Shown piece by piece: positions 1 to 7,242 of a stretch of DNA of 9,415 nucleotides. The number at the start of each line of letters is the position of its first letter. The first letter of the stretch is position 1. The notes below the pieces were generated by a model. It was given only the letters and a program-made list of their open reading frames with translations. It had not been told where the DNA came from and ran no database searches. This stretch comes from Chlamydia trachomatis (lineage in GTDB: Bacteria > Chlamydiota > Chlamydiia > Chlamydiales > JAAKFR01): positions 1 through 9,415 of the forward strand of contig CAMAUB010000040.1 in assembly GCA_945861315.1 (NCBI GenBank), written 5' to 3'. The position numbers and the translations under genes are program-made.

Positions 1-220
1 TCTCAGTACTTGCAATCGCCACCGTTGCTATGCTTGGTATTACTCTAGCGGCGTACTTTGGAGCCTTTGAAGTTAGTTCGGCAGGCCTCATAGGATGCTA
101 CGTTGGAACAGGTGTTGCTGGCTTAGCTTTGATTGCTGCTATTGCTTCACGTTGCATTGGGGGTTCTAAACTTCATGATAGTTCTGAGGCTGAATGTTCT
201 ATCCACGATGGTCCTAGGAA
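1..220 (+). repeat. Direct repeat, left copy: 5' coding part of the paralogue family
   Basis: Positions 1-220 align without gaps with 8907-9126 (offset 8906), at roughly 85% identity by eye. Positions 41-77 are identical to 8947-8983. The repeat covers the membrane hairpin and the linker after it, and similarity drops where the repeated domains begin. It is a paralogous gene copy rather than a transposon end. Confidence 0.85.
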
Positions 221-908
221 TGGAGCAGCGGTGGCTGCCTTAGGTGATACCGCAGGTTTTAGACTTCAAAGCGATCTTCGGATTGTTGAGACTGTTATCA
301 ATTCTGATGACAACACTGCGACATTTACGCTATCAAGTGGTACAACAGTCACTTTAAGTTATACAAAAGGAAGGGTCAGAGATTATAGTTATAACTGCAA
401 TACGCAGTGCTTAATACTCGAAAAGGGTCAGCTCATACACGTGATTAGCCTAGATGCAGGTGAAGGGATAGAGAAGTATCTGATCACTGAATCGCCTTAT
501 TTAGCGCGTCTATTTTCAGATCAGGCCTCTATTGCGCTTCCGAACTGGAAGGTATGTGAAGCTGAAGCAGCGGCGGAAGCCTTAGGTGGCATCATAGATT
601 TTAGATCTCATGGCGATTTTCAGATTGTTCGTGCTGTTATCAATCCTAATGGGACCGTGACATGTACGCTATCAGGTGGTGAAAGCTGCACTTTATGGTA
701 TACAGAGGGAAGTTTAAACGCCTATAGTTATTACTGCAATACGCAGTGCTTAATACTCGACAATGGTCGGCTCATACACGTGATTAAACTAGGTGTAGAT
801 GAAGGGTTAGAGAGCTATCCGATTATTAAATCGCCTTATCTTGCGCGTCTATTTTCAGAGCAGCTGATCGCTCCGAAAAAGGCCGAAATTTTGCAACCGC
901 CTCTATAG
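1..908 (+). CDS. Inc-like membrane protein with two tandem copies of a novel domain (5' partial)
   Basis: The frame is already open at position 3. The paralogue starting at 8813 shows that the true start lies about 33 codons before the window, so the ATG at 30 is internal. Two hydrophobic segments (about 3-74 and 87-150) are separated by a short FEVSS turn, the two-lobed hairpin typical of chlamydial Inc proteins. After it come two copies of a domain of about 90 residues, at about 258-521 and 597-863, exactly 113 codons apart. Shared landmarks are a YxYxCNTQCLIL stretch, G-x-LIHVI, a D/E-EG turn and SPYLARLF. I recognise no known family. The stop at 906-908 is followed by a strong terminator. 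A secreted inclusion-membrane role is inference from architecture and probable host; the sequence shows only a membrane hairpin and a duplicated, probably cytosol-facing domain. Confidence 0.75.
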   Translation, partial: SVLAIATVAMLGITLAAYFGAFEVSSAGLIGCYVGTGVAGLALIAAIASRCIGGSKLHDSSEAECSIHDGPRNGAAVAALGDTAGFRLQSDLRIVETVINSDDNTATFTLSSGTTVTLSYTKGRVRDYSYNCNTQCLILEKGQLIHVISLDAGEGIEKYLITESPYLARLFSDQASIALPNWKVCEAEAAAEALGGIIDFRSHGDFQIVRAVINPNGTVTCTLSGGESCTLWYTEGSLNAYSYYCNTQCLILDNGRLIHVIKLGVDEGLESYPIIKSPYLARLFSEQLIAPKKAEILQPPL

Positions 909-913
909 TTATT

Positions 914-978
914 GCTAAATATACTCATCCAAGCCAAAAGTCTTATTTTGAGCTTGGATGAGTATATTTAGCTTTTTT
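914..978 (+). terminator. Rho-independent terminator with a perfect 21-bp stem
   Basis: Positions 914-934 are perfectly complementary to 952-972, with a 17-nt loop, followed by six T at 973-978. It begins 5 nt after the stop codon of the family gene ending at 908. On the minus strand no T-tract follows, so it works in the plus direction and not for fabI. The stem is unusually long and AT-rich for a bacterial terminator. Confidence 0.9.
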
Positions 979-1095
979 GAATCGTCAAGAGGTTTGATAA
1001 CAATGTTTACAAGCTAATGCCTTTGGACCTCTTTTTTTTTCAAAAAAAAATCTGCCAATTTACAAAATATTAATAACCTAATCTCCCGTCTCAAG
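972..1095 (+). repeat. Family-specific intergenic repeat, left copy
   Basis: This stretch aligns with 8665-8787. Shared blocks are a T6GA run, GTCAAGAGGTTTGATAAC, ACAAGCTAATG, a long T-tract and AATTTACAAAATATTAA. In the right copy the repeat leads into the start codon of a paralogue at 8813, so it is the upstream region of family genes. Here no such gene follows: the repeat runs into the fabI stop codon (1078-1080), and weak similarity continues over the last few fabI codons. It probably marks the place where a family gene once began. Confidence 0.8.
987..1040 (+). terminator. Weak terminator-like hairpin in the left intergenic repeat
   Basis: AAGAGGT at 987-993 pairs with ACCTCTT at 1027-1033, and the T-tract continues to 1040. 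An inner AAGC-TAAT-GCCTT hairpin matches the conserved loop of the right copy (8695-8731). The inner stem has decayed compared with the right copy, so this may be a backup terminator after 914-978 or a relic. Confidence 0.45.
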
Positions 1096-1980
1096 CATTT
1101 CTCCACCAACACCCATTGCATGCATACCATTGTCGACGTAGAGTGTCACACCTGTAATTCCAGAGGCGAGGTTTGATAGTAGGAAGGCTGCGCTATGGCC
1201 AACTTGCTCTGCTTCAATTGCTTTAGGAATGGGAGCGGACTTTTTGCTGTAGTTGATCATGCGATCGATGAAGCCAATAGCACGTGCGGCACGGCTTGCG
1301 AGCGCTCCTGCAGAGATTGTGTTGACGCGGATGCCCCATTTGCGACCAGCTTCAAAGGCAAGCATGCGGGTGTCACTTTCAAGAGCTGCTTTAGCTGAGC
1401 TCATACCGCCACCATAACCAGGCACAGCACGTTCAGATGCTAGGTAAGTTAGAGAAATGGTGGATCCCTGTTTACCCATGAGCGGTCCAAAGTGAGAAAG
1501 AAGACTGATGAAAGAGTAGGAAGAGGCACTAATTGCTGCAAGATAGCCTTTTCTTGAGGTGTCTAAAAGTGAGTTTTTAATTTCTGGTGCATTGGCAAGA
1601 GAGTGAATTAAAAAGTCGATCTTTCCAAAGTCTTTTTCAACCTGGGCTGCAACCTCTGAAACTGTGTAACCATCAGCGCTTTTGTAGCGTTTGTTTTCGC
1701 GAACTTCTTCTGGTACATCTTCTGGTTTGTCGTAGGCCGCATCAAGTGCGTAGACTTTTGCAAAAGTGAGAAGAGATCCATCACTTAATTTGCGCGACTC
1801 ATCAAACTTTCCAGCCTCTAGGGCTGTTGTGAAGATTCTTAGGATGGGTGTCCAGGTGCCAACGAGGATTTCACATCCCGCTTCTGCAAGTGTTTTAGCA
1901 ATCGCCCAGCCAAAGCCTTGGTCATCACCAATTCCGGCAATAAAGGCGCGTTTTCCTTTTAGATCAATTTTCAGTGTCAT
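1078..1980 (-). CDS. fabI: Enoyl-[acyl-carrier-protein] reductase [NADH], plant/chlamydial type
   Basis: FabI reduces trans-2-enoyl-ACP to acyl-ACP with NADH, the last step of each cytosolic fatty-acid elongation cycle. The 300-residue protein is a short-chain dehydrogenase-like fold. The glycine-rich nucleotide motif lies at residues 16-24 (GIGDDQGFG). Catalytic Tyr179 and Tyr189 and Lys197 sit in the [19 protein letters not shown] segment, with the seven-residue Tyr-Lys spacing of plant plastid FabI rather than the six of E. coli. The ENR-typical SAG and IGFID segments follow at 223-238, and a longer insert after residue 45 also fits the plant form. The ATG overlaps the stop of the upstream RluA-family gene in an ATGA overlap, with GGAG 5 nt before the start (plus 1986-1989), so the two are probably co-transcribed and translationally coupled. 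The last codons lie in sequence resembling the intergenic repeat at 972-1095. Confidence 0.97.
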   Translation of the reverse strand: MTLKIDLKGKRAFIAGIGDDQGFGWAIAKTLAEAGCEILVGTWTPILRIFTTALEAGKFDESRKLSDGSLLTFAKVYALDAAYDKPEDVPEEVRENKRYKSADGYTVSEVAAQVEKDFGKIDFLIHSLANAPEIKNSLLDTSRKGYLAAISASSYSFISLLSHFGPLMGKQGSTISLTYLASERAVPGYGGGMSSAKAALESDTRMLAFEAGRKWGIRVNTISAGALASRAARAIGFIDRMINYSKKSAPIPKAIEAEQVGHSAAFLLSNLASGITGVTLYVDNGMHAMGVGGEMLETGD

Positions 1981-2708
1981 ATGCTCTCCATATCGAGGGG
2001 AAGGGGAGCTGAAAAGCTCCTGTTATCAAAACTGATTTTTTCAGCATGCAGTAGAGGGCGATGCCGAGATTGAAAGCGTCCACCAAAGTCAACATCTCCC
2101 TCAATAGGGGTGCCAACAGCTTGTAGGTGGATGCGAATTTGATGAGTGCGTCCTGTCTTTGGTTGACAACGCAGCAAGGCTCTTGTCTTATATCGCTTGA
2201 CAAGTGTCCAGCTTGTTTGTGCTTCTTTTCCATCAACAGGATTTGAAATCAGGCCGTGTCGCTTTTTTGGAGGGGGACTAACAAAAGCGAGGTAAGATTT
2301 TTTGATCTCCCGATTTCGAAAAAGATTCTCAAGTTTGAGTTGCATGGACTCAGTTTTAGCCAAAAGAAACACTCCAGTTGTATCGCGATCCAAGCGGTGA
2401 ACCATGAGAGCTGAAAGTTTTTCAGCAAGTTGTTCCGAGGTCATAGCAGCTGGCTTATTACAAACAATTAACTCATCATCTTCAAAGATAATAGGCACCT
2501 CGCTTGTAGGAGGCTTCTCTAAAAAGATCTCAACCTGGTCACCTTTTCTGAGCAGAGTTGAACAAAAACGCTCTACAAAGCCATTGAGGGTGCATCTTTG
2601 ATGCTCAATGAGCCAGCGCAAATCTTTTGTTTTCCACTCTCCACGCAGCTCCTCTCTTAAATAGGGGAGTAACTTAACCGGTTTGATCGGGTAAAATTTT
2701 ACTTTCAT
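1977..2708 (-). CDS. RluA-family RNA pseudouridine synthase
   Basis: The enzyme isomerises uridine to pseudouridine in rRNA or tRNA; the target base cannot be read from the sequence. The RluA signature HRLDRDTTG carries the catalytic Asp (residue 107 from the chosen start). The IVCNKPAAM strand lies before it and the [11 protein letters not shown] motif after it, both normal for the family. An N-terminal stretch of about 60 residues could be a degenerate S4 RNA-binding domain. I chose the ATG at 2708 (243 residues) over the in-frame GTG at 2753, because a TATAAT box lies 7 nt before the ATG and the upstream extension is not family-like; neither start has a clear ribosome-binding site. The stop overlaps the fabI start by ATGA. 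In C. trachomatis an RluA-type gene also lies close to fabI and mutY, as I recall. Confidence 0.9.
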   Translation of the reverse strand: MKVKFYPIKPVKLLPYLREELRGEWKTKDLRWLIEHQRCTLNGFVERFCSTLLRKGDQVEIFLEKPPTSEVPIIFEDDELIVCNKPAAMTSEQLAEKLSALMVHRLDRDTTGVFLLAKTESMQLKLENLFRNREIKKSYLAFVSPPPKKRHGLISNPVDGKEAQTSWTLVKRYKTRALLRCQPKTGRTHQIRIHLQAVGTPIEGDVDFGGRFQSRHRPLLHAEKISFDNRSFSAPLPLDMESI

Positions 2709-2715
2709 GCGGAAG

Positions 2716-2721
2716 ATTATA
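2716..2721 (-). promoter_or_regulatory. Candidate -10 box for the RluA-family / fabI operon
   Basis: A consensus TATAAT reads on the minus strand, 7 nt before the ATG at 2708. I see no good -35 hexamer at 16-18 bp. If used, transcription would start almost at the ATG, giving a leaderless or nearly leaderless mRNA. With the GTG start at 2753 the box would lie inside the gene. Confidence 0.4.
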
Positions 2722-2764
2722 GCAGACTTGCGAATTAAAGCCTTCTCCTTCACACTATTTTTTC

Positions 2765-3721
2765 ATGAAGTTTCTTATTGTGAAGACCTCCTCTCTCGGT
2801 GATATTATCCACGCTTTTAAGGCGCTGGCCTACCTGCGTTATAAATGCCCCTATGCTCAGATCGATTGGGTTGTTGAAAAACCCTTCCGTCTTCTTGTAG
2901 AGCGTCATCCCATGATCGATCGTGTCCATATTATCGATACTAAAGCGTGGCGCAAACAGTGGTGGAGGAGGCAAAAACTCAAATTTCCTTTATATGATAT
3001 TGTCTTTGATCTTCAAGGAAACCTCAAATCAGCATGGGTTTTATCCAAGGTGAAAGCTAAGTTAAAATTTGGATTTGGCTTTAAAAGTGTGGCCGAGTGG
3101 CCAAATTGCCTTTTTACAAATAAACATATCAATCCGCCAAAAGGGCAAAATATTCGTGATGACTACCTCGCGATCATCCAAGCTTTTTTCCAAGAGAAGC
3201 ACCCGTTTAAAGAGCAACCATTCCTTTTTCAAATTGAAAAAGATGAAGAGGCTATTCTCAATACTATCGTGGCTAAAGCAACCCTTGTCTGTCCTTCTGC
3301 TGCATGGAAAAATAAGCAGCTGCCAAATGATCAGTTAATCAACGAATTAAAAAACATTAGTGGCCCTCTCTATTTTATTTGGGGCAGTGAACTAGAGCGT
3401 CAAAGAGTGGAGGAGTTATCGCAGCAATTTGTTGATGCCAAGGTACTTCCTAAACTATCACTGCCACTTTTGCAACGGGTGATGGATCGATGTCAGCTAG
3501 TTATTTCTATGGATTCACTTCCACTTCACTTGTGTGGTACAACAACAACTCCAACAATCAGCTTTTTTGGTCCCTCTTCATCTCAGAAATATGCACCTGT
3601 TGGAAAACAGCATCAAACATTTCAAGGAGATTGCCCTTTTAATCAAGTCTTTGAAAAGAGGTGTCCTAAACTACGCTCTTGTCAATCAGCTGCTTGCATT
3701 AATAAGTTAAAGTCGAGATGA
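2765..3721 (+). CDS. waaC: Lipopolysaccharide heptosyltransferase I-like protein (GT9, WaaC-like)
   Basis: WaaC transfers L-glycero-D-manno-heptose from ADP-heptose to Kdo of the LPS inner core, at the cytosolic face of the inner membrane. The N-terminus MKFLIVKTSSLGD closely matches E. coli WaaC, including the conserved catalytic Asp13. An IDWVVE strand follows at 33-38, FDLQGNLKSA at 81-90, and the GT9 C-terminal donor-site region SMDSLPLHL...FFGPSSSQKYAP at 248-277. The length (318) is normal. The C-terminus is Cys-rich (residues 290, 300, 306, 311), as in other GT9 proteins. It diverges from the RluA-family gene with 56 nt between starts. Its last 40 nt overlap the convergent BioD-like gene. 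Chlamydiaceae lack core heptose, so this points to an environmental chlamydia. Another GT9 specificity is possible. Confidence 0.85.
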   Translation: MKFLIVKTSSLGDIIHAFKALAYLRYKCPYAQIDWVVEKPFRLLVERHPMIDRVHIIDTKAWRKQWWRRQKLKFPLYDIVFDLQGNLKSAWVLSKVKAKLKFGFGFKSVAEWPNCLFTNKHINPPKGQNIRDDYLAIIQAFFQEKHPFKEQPFLFQIEKDEEAILNTIVAKATLVCPSAAWKNKQLPNDQLINELKNISGPLYFIWGSELERQRVEELSQQFVDAKVLPKLSLPLLQRVMDRCQLVISMDSLPLHLCGTTTTPTISFFGPSSSQKYAPVGKQHQTFQGDCPFNQVFEKRCPKLRSCQSAACINKLKSR

Positions 3722-4782
3722 CTCTCTACAATGTCAATGGCCATTTTAATTTTTTTAACATCCTCTTTTTGTGTTTTAGCTGTATAGGTATTGATCATAA
3801 GCATCACATCAAATGTGGGATAAGCGCAGTATAGCGTTGGGATTTTAGCTCTCTTAAGCTTTTCGATGAGCTCTTTTTCTGGAGGATATCTTCCAGTTAA
3901 GATAAGCCCATATTCTGGCTCCTCTTTTCTAGTATCTTTATCTCTTTGCAAAAGCACGTGGATAATATCTTCTCGCGTAGCTGGCGTTACAATGAGTTCA
4001 TCGTGACCGACCACCTCTGCAAACATTTTAGCTGAGGTGGCAACAAGACGCATAGAGGTAAAATGGCGATAGTGGAAGTCTTCACCAGCTAGAAGGTAGG
4101 TTTTAAAAAGAGCTTCAAAATCTTGCATCGAGGGGGTTGAAAGAAGCTTGTTGTAGGGGATTGCTCCAATAAGTGGAATATCTAATGGGGCTAAAGCGCG
4201 TGTCATGTAATCAATCACCATCTCGCGCTTTTGGTCTAGAACACGGTTGAGGATGACACCTGAAACATTGAGCCCCATCTTCAAACAAAGCGCACGATTA
4301 AGAGCTAGCTGATCAAAAGCGCTTCCAAGCCCTCCCTCTGCTATGAGAACTACATTGAGGCCAAGCTCTCTTGCCACTTGAGCATTATTGAGATCAACAA
4401 TTGAACCAACTCCAACATGTCCTGTTCCCTCAACTAAGGTAAAATCATTTGCTTTAGAAATTGTTTCATAGCTTTTACGAATGCGAGCAACTAGGTCATC
4501 TCGACTCACTTTTCCATCGATAAAGTCGCGTGTAAAGCCTTGTGGAAAGATCACCGGGCTCATGTCAGCATAGTTTGATGGTAAGTGGAAGTATTCCTTA
4601 AAGAGTACCACATCTTTGTCAACGAGTAATCCACCATCAACTTTTTGATGTTGCTGTCCAACTGGCTTAATGAATCCGAGGCGGGGATAGTGTTTGCGAA
4701 AGCCTGAAATCATTCCAAGGCAGAGAGTTGTTTTTCCAACATTTTGCCCGGTTGCTGCCACGAATAGTCCTTTTCTCTTCAT
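3682..4782 (-). CDS. BioD-like P-loop / DRTGG-domain protein (phosphotransacetylase N-terminal-like)
   Basis: This 366-residue protein resembles the BioD-like N-terminal half of long phosphotransacetylases, without the catalytic acetyltransferase part. The P-loop is at residues 11-19 (TGQNVGKTT). Further BioD-like blocks are FIKPVGQQ (37-44), LVEGTGHVG (116-124) and ILNRV (177-181). A DRTGG-like domain follows from about 210, with the segment VTPATREDIIHVLL at 265-278. The catalytic and nucleotide-sensing roles of such stand-alone proteins are not well established, so I assign no reaction. I chose the ATG at 4782 rather than the ORF start at 4866, because homology begins at MKRKGLFVAATG and the longer form would run over the mutY start. 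A TATAAT box lies 9 nt before this ATG. The 3' end overlaps the convergent heptosyltransferase gene by 40 nt. Confidence 0.82.
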   Translation of the reverse strand: MKRKGLFVAATGQNVGKTTLCLGMISGFRKHYPRLGFIKPVGQQHQKVDGGLLVDKDVVLFKEYFHLPSNYADMSPVIFPQGFTRDFIDGKVSRDDLVARIRKSYETISKANDFTLVEGTGHVGVGSIVDLNNAQVARELGLNVVLIAEGGLGSAFDQLALNRALCLKMGLNVSGVILNRVLDQKREMVIDYMTRALAPLDIPLIGAIPYNKLLSTPSMQDFEALFKTYLLAGEDFHYRHFTSMRLVATSAKMFAEVVGHDELIVTPATREDIIHVLLQRDKDTRKEEPEYGLILTGRYPPEKELIEKLKRAKIPTLYCAYPTFDVMLMINTYTAKTQKEDVKKIKMAIDIVESHLDFNLLMQAAD

Positions 4783-4791
4783 TCCGTTTAG

Positions 4792-4799
4792 ATTATAGT
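4792..4799. promoter_or_regulatory. Overlapping divergent -10 boxes between the BioD-like gene and mutY
   Basis: The 29-nt gap between the two start codons contains TATAAT on the minus strand (plus 4792-4797), 9 nt from the BioD-like ATG. It also contains TATAGT on the plus strand (4794-4799), 12 nt from the mutY ATG. Only a very short leader is possible on either side. Neither has a convincing -35 hexamer. Transcription in one direction would probably interfere with the other. Confidence 0.4.
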
Positions 4800-4811
4800 A
4801 TCTTTCAAACA

Positions 4812-5801
4812 ATGCAAACGGAAAAATTAAAAGTTTGGTTTGAAGCACATAAGCGTGATCTTCCATGGCGTGAGAGTCAAAATCCCTATTTTGTCTGGGT
4901 TTCTGAAATCATGCTTCAACAAACGCAAGTTGCCGTCGTTTTGCCCTACTTTGAGAGGTGGATTAAAGCCTTCCCCACAGTTGAGGCACTAGCCGCGGCG
5001 CCTCTGCATCAAGTGATCAAGCTTTGGGAGGGGCTTGGCTACTACTCTCGTGCACGTAATCTGCACACTGGCGCGCAGTTAATAGTAGATAAGTTTGATG
5101 GAAATATCCCAAATAACTCGCAGCAGCTGCTACAAATTAAAGGAATTGGGCCCTACACGCAAGGAGCGATTTTAAGCTTCGCTTTCCACCAAAAAGCTGC
5201 CGCTGTTGACGGGAATGTGATGCGCGTTGTTGCCCGTTTTACAGGGATCGAAGAGAAAAAAAATATTGTCAACTGGGTTGAAACTCATCTTCCTGATGAG
5301 AAACCGTGGGTTGTGATGGAGGGACTCATCGAGCTTGGAGCGACTATTTGCTCCAAAAAACCAATGTGCTCTCGCTGCCCAATTCGAAAAGATTGCTACG
5401 CCTATCGTCACCAGTTAACAGAGGAGTTGCCCAGAAAAAAGGAGCGTTGCAAGATAATCCACTTAAAACGCGCTGTTGCGATAATTGTCTTTTTTGAGCA
5501 TTATCTTCTAGAAAAAGTGAAGCAAGGAGTCATGAGAGATCTTTTCGAGTTTCCTTACATCGAATCGCAAGATAATAATGTACAAGAAGCTTTTGAAAAA
5601 AAACTTGATCTCCCCCTGCAACATATTAGATCACTAAAGAAGGAAAATCATACGTTTACGCGCTACCGCGTTGAACTTTTTCCCCATGTGTTTGAGACGA
5701 AGAAAATGGATCCAAGATATCTTTGGGTGCAAAAGCAGCAATTGAGTGAGCTTCCATTCTCTTCAGGACATCGGCGGATAGTAACCTCAGTTTTGGGTTA
5801 G
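4812..5801 (+). CDS. mutY: A/G-specific adenine DNA glycosylase MutY
   Basis: MutY removes adenine mispaired with 8-oxoguanine and starts base-excision repair. Blocks in order: LPWR (17-20); SEIMLQQTQV with catalytic Glu32; GLGYYSRARNLH (74-85); the helix-hairpin-helix LQIKGIGPYT (107-116); and AAVDGNVMRV with catalytic Asp133. Four iron-sulfur cysteines follow at 180, 186, 189 and 195. Their spacing is C-X5-C-X2-C-X5-C, one residue shorter in the first gap than the usual X6. A C-terminal Nudix-like 8-oxoG recognition domain (about 215-329) is present. I chose the ATG at 4812 (329 residues) because homology starts there and the in-frame ATG at 4728 would extend back into the divergent BioD-like gene. 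The GT4 gene begins 10 nt after the stop, so the two are probably co-transcribed. Confidence 0.95.
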   Translation: MQTEKLKVWFEAHKRDLPWRESQNPYFVWVSEIMLQQTQVAVVLPYFERWIKAFPTVEALAAAPLHQVIKLWEGLGYYSRARNLHTGAQLIVDKFDGNIPNNSQQLLQIKGIGPYTQGAILSFAFHQKAAAVDGNVMRVVARFTGIEEKKNIVNWVETHLPDEKPWVVMEGLIELGATICSKKPMCSRCPIRKDCYAYRHQLTEELPRKKERCKIIHLKRAVAIIVFFEHYLLEKVKQGVMRDLFEFPYIESQDNNVQEAFEKKLDLPLQHIRSLKKENHTFTRYRVELFPHVFETKKMDPRYLWVQKQQLSELPFSSGHRRIVTSVLG

Positions 5802-5811
5802 TAAACTATTT

Positions 5812-6897
5812 ATGAGAATATTACACACAGAAGCATCACCAGGGTTTGGAGGGCAAGAGTTACGCATCTTGCGCGAAGCTGAAGGGATGCGCGGCCGCGG
5901 CCATGAAGTGATCCTCGCTATACAAAAAGGTGGGGGGCTTGTTAAACCCGCCAGAAAAGCAGGCTTCACCGTTTATGAATACTCCTTTGAGAAAAAAAAG
6001 GGATTCAAAGTTATTTTGCAGCTCTGCTATCTCATCTTGAAGTACAGAATTGACATTGTTAATACCCACTCTTCCTTAGATGCATGGATGGCAGGGATTG
6101 CTGGCAAGATTTTGAAAAGAAAAGTGATACGCACACGCCATCTTTCAACCCCCATTCGCAAAGGACTCAATTCTCGTCTTCTGTATAACGCTCTTGCTGA
6201 CCAAGTTGTAACAACATGTGCTGAAGTTGTAGATATCATTTGCCGCCAAGCTCAGCTCCCTGCCAAACAGTGCTGCTCCATCCCAACAGGCATTGCTCCC
6301 TTTTCCGTAAAAGAGAAAGAGGTCACTTCTTTTCGTAAATCTTTAGGCATAAAACCAGAAGAGTGTCTAGTTGGAACTCTTTGCGTCTTGCGTGGCTGGA
6401 AAGGAGTGAGTGATCTACTCAAAGCAGCCAAACAGCTTGAAAACGTCCCCAATCTCAAATGGATCATCATAGGTTCTGGACCTTCTGAGGATCACTTCAA
6501 AGCACAATGGAAAGAGATGGGCTTACAAGAGAAGGTTATCTTTACAGGCTACCTCTCTCCTCCAGATATTGCCTTGGCTGCTCTTGATATCTTTGTTCTA
6601 CTAAGCCATGCTCACGAAGGTGTCTCTCAAGCGACACTCCAAGCCGCTTGGCTTAAAAAGCCTTTGATTACAACTCCTACAGGTGGACTTAAAGAGGTGT
6701 GCCTTCATGAGAAAACAGGCCTTCAGGTTAAAGTCTATTCTCCTGAACAGGTTGCTGAGTCCGTAAAAAAAATGATTGAAAACCCCATTCAAAGACTCTC
6801 TATGGGAGAGAATGCGCACGCTCACGTCCAAAAGAATTTCACTTTAGAGCACACCCTTGATCAAATGGAAGCAATCTACCGAGAATTTTTTCAGTAG
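5812..6897 (+). CDS. Family 4 glycosyltransferase
   Basis: This is a GT-B fold, retaining sugar transferase, probably acting in envelope glycan synthesis at the cytosolic membrane face. Acceptor and donor sugar cannot be read from the sequence. The N-terminus MRILHTEASPGFGGQE carries the glycine-rich acceptor-side loop. Arg194 and Lys197 in RGWKG fit the donor-phosphate-binding pair. IIIGSGPSE lies at 218-226 and the EX7E region is HEGVSQATLQ with Glu269. The second Glu is replaced by Gln277, which I believe occurs in a known GT4 subgroup and need not mean loss of activity. Length (361) is normal. The start lies 10 nt after the mutY stop, without a clear ribosome-binding site, which suggests coupling to mutY. 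The stop codon (6895-6897) lies inside the outer arm of the palindrome that follows. Confidence 0.9.
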   Translation: MRILHTEASPGFGGQELRILREAEGMRGRGHEVILAIQKGGGLVKPARKAGFTVYEYSFEKKKGFKVILQLCYLILKYRIDIVNTHSSLDAWMAGIAGKILKRKVIRTRHLSTPIRKGLNSRLLYNALADQVVTTCAEVVDIICRQAQLPAKQCCSIPTGIAPFSVKEKEVTSFRKSLGIKPEECLVGTLCVLRGWKGVSDLLKAAKQLENVPNLKWIIIGSGPSEDHFKAQWKEMGLQEKVIFTGYLSPPDIALAALDIFVLLSHAHEGVSQATLQAAWLKKPLITTPTGGLKEVCLHEKTGLQVKVYSPEQVAESVKKMIENPIQRLSMGENAHAHVQKNFTLEHTLDQMEAIYREFFQ

Positions 6898-7228
6898 ATC
6901 TCTTTTGAAATTCGCTTTGTTTGATAAAATTAGCATTTTTTGTGCAGATTTGTGTCAAAATTTTGAGAGCATGTGTGATCACATAGTCGAAAAATTTTGG
7001 CACAAAGATGCCAAAAAAGGCAATTTTAACCTAGAAACGGCGATTCGAGATGGCAAAGTGGTGCAAGATTTTGATGCAGAATCGCATAGAGCAGGGGACA
7101 CACATTCCCAAATGGTGAAGGGGTCCCCTGCTCTATGCGATTATGGATCAAAAGATTGTATCAATTGGCTGTCTCCAATCGCCGTTTCTAGGTTTAACAA
7201 GCAAATGGAATTTCGAAAGAGGTCTAGT
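6893..7228. mobile_element. Long fold-back palindrome, MITE-like, between convergent genes
   Basis: Three nested pairs of inverted arms fold onto one axis. The outer pair is 6893-6928 with 7193-7228 (29 of 36 matching). The middle pair is 7028-7045 with 7177-7194 (18 of 18). The inner pair is 7080-7099 with 7123-7142 (20 of 20), around a 23-nt loop. Between middle and inner arms both sides are 34 nt long, 23 of 34 match, and four of the eleven mismatches would be G-U pairs in RNA. The left side also carries 99 extra nucleotides (6929-7027). It fills the 345-nt gap between the GT4 and Nudix stops and overlaps the GT4 stop codon. No transposase is present. Shape and terminal repeats suggest a MITE or a relic of a larger element; an expressed structured RNA is the alternative. 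Confidence 0.65.
6949..7006. repeat. Inverted repeat inside the extra segment of the left arm
   Basis: Positions 6949-6964 pair with 6991-7006 (15 of 16, the mismatch being a possible G-U pair). The loop of 26 nt contains the perfect palindrome TGTGATCACA at 6974-6983. A small TGCC-A6-GGCA hairpin follows at 7009-7022. This lies in the 99 nt of the left arm with no counterpart in the right arm, so it looks like a separate small insertion. The TGTGATCACA core resembles a CRP-type operator half-site pair, but I have no reason to call it one. Confidence 0.6.
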
Positions 7229-7242
7229 GATTTCGACCTGTT

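Noticed and set aside
30..908. ATG at 30 as the true start of the first gene
   Set aside because: The frame is open to the window edge, and the paralogue at 8813 has about 43 residues before the equivalent Met.
4728..4811. N-terminal extension of MutY
   Set aside because: It lies over the start of the divergent BioD-like gene and has no MutY-like residues.
4783..4866. N-terminal extension of the BioD-like protein
   Set aside because: Homology begins at the ATG at 4782; the extension covers the mutY start and the divergent -10 boxes.
6974..6983. TGTGATCACA as a CRP-type operator
   Set aside because: It lies downstream of both convergent genes, inside a hairpin loop, with no promoter nearby.
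7100..7122. Loop sequence resembling ends used by Y1-type (RAYT) transposases
   Set aside because: The resemblance is only a vague memory of similar GGGGACA-type palindromes, and no transposase is present.
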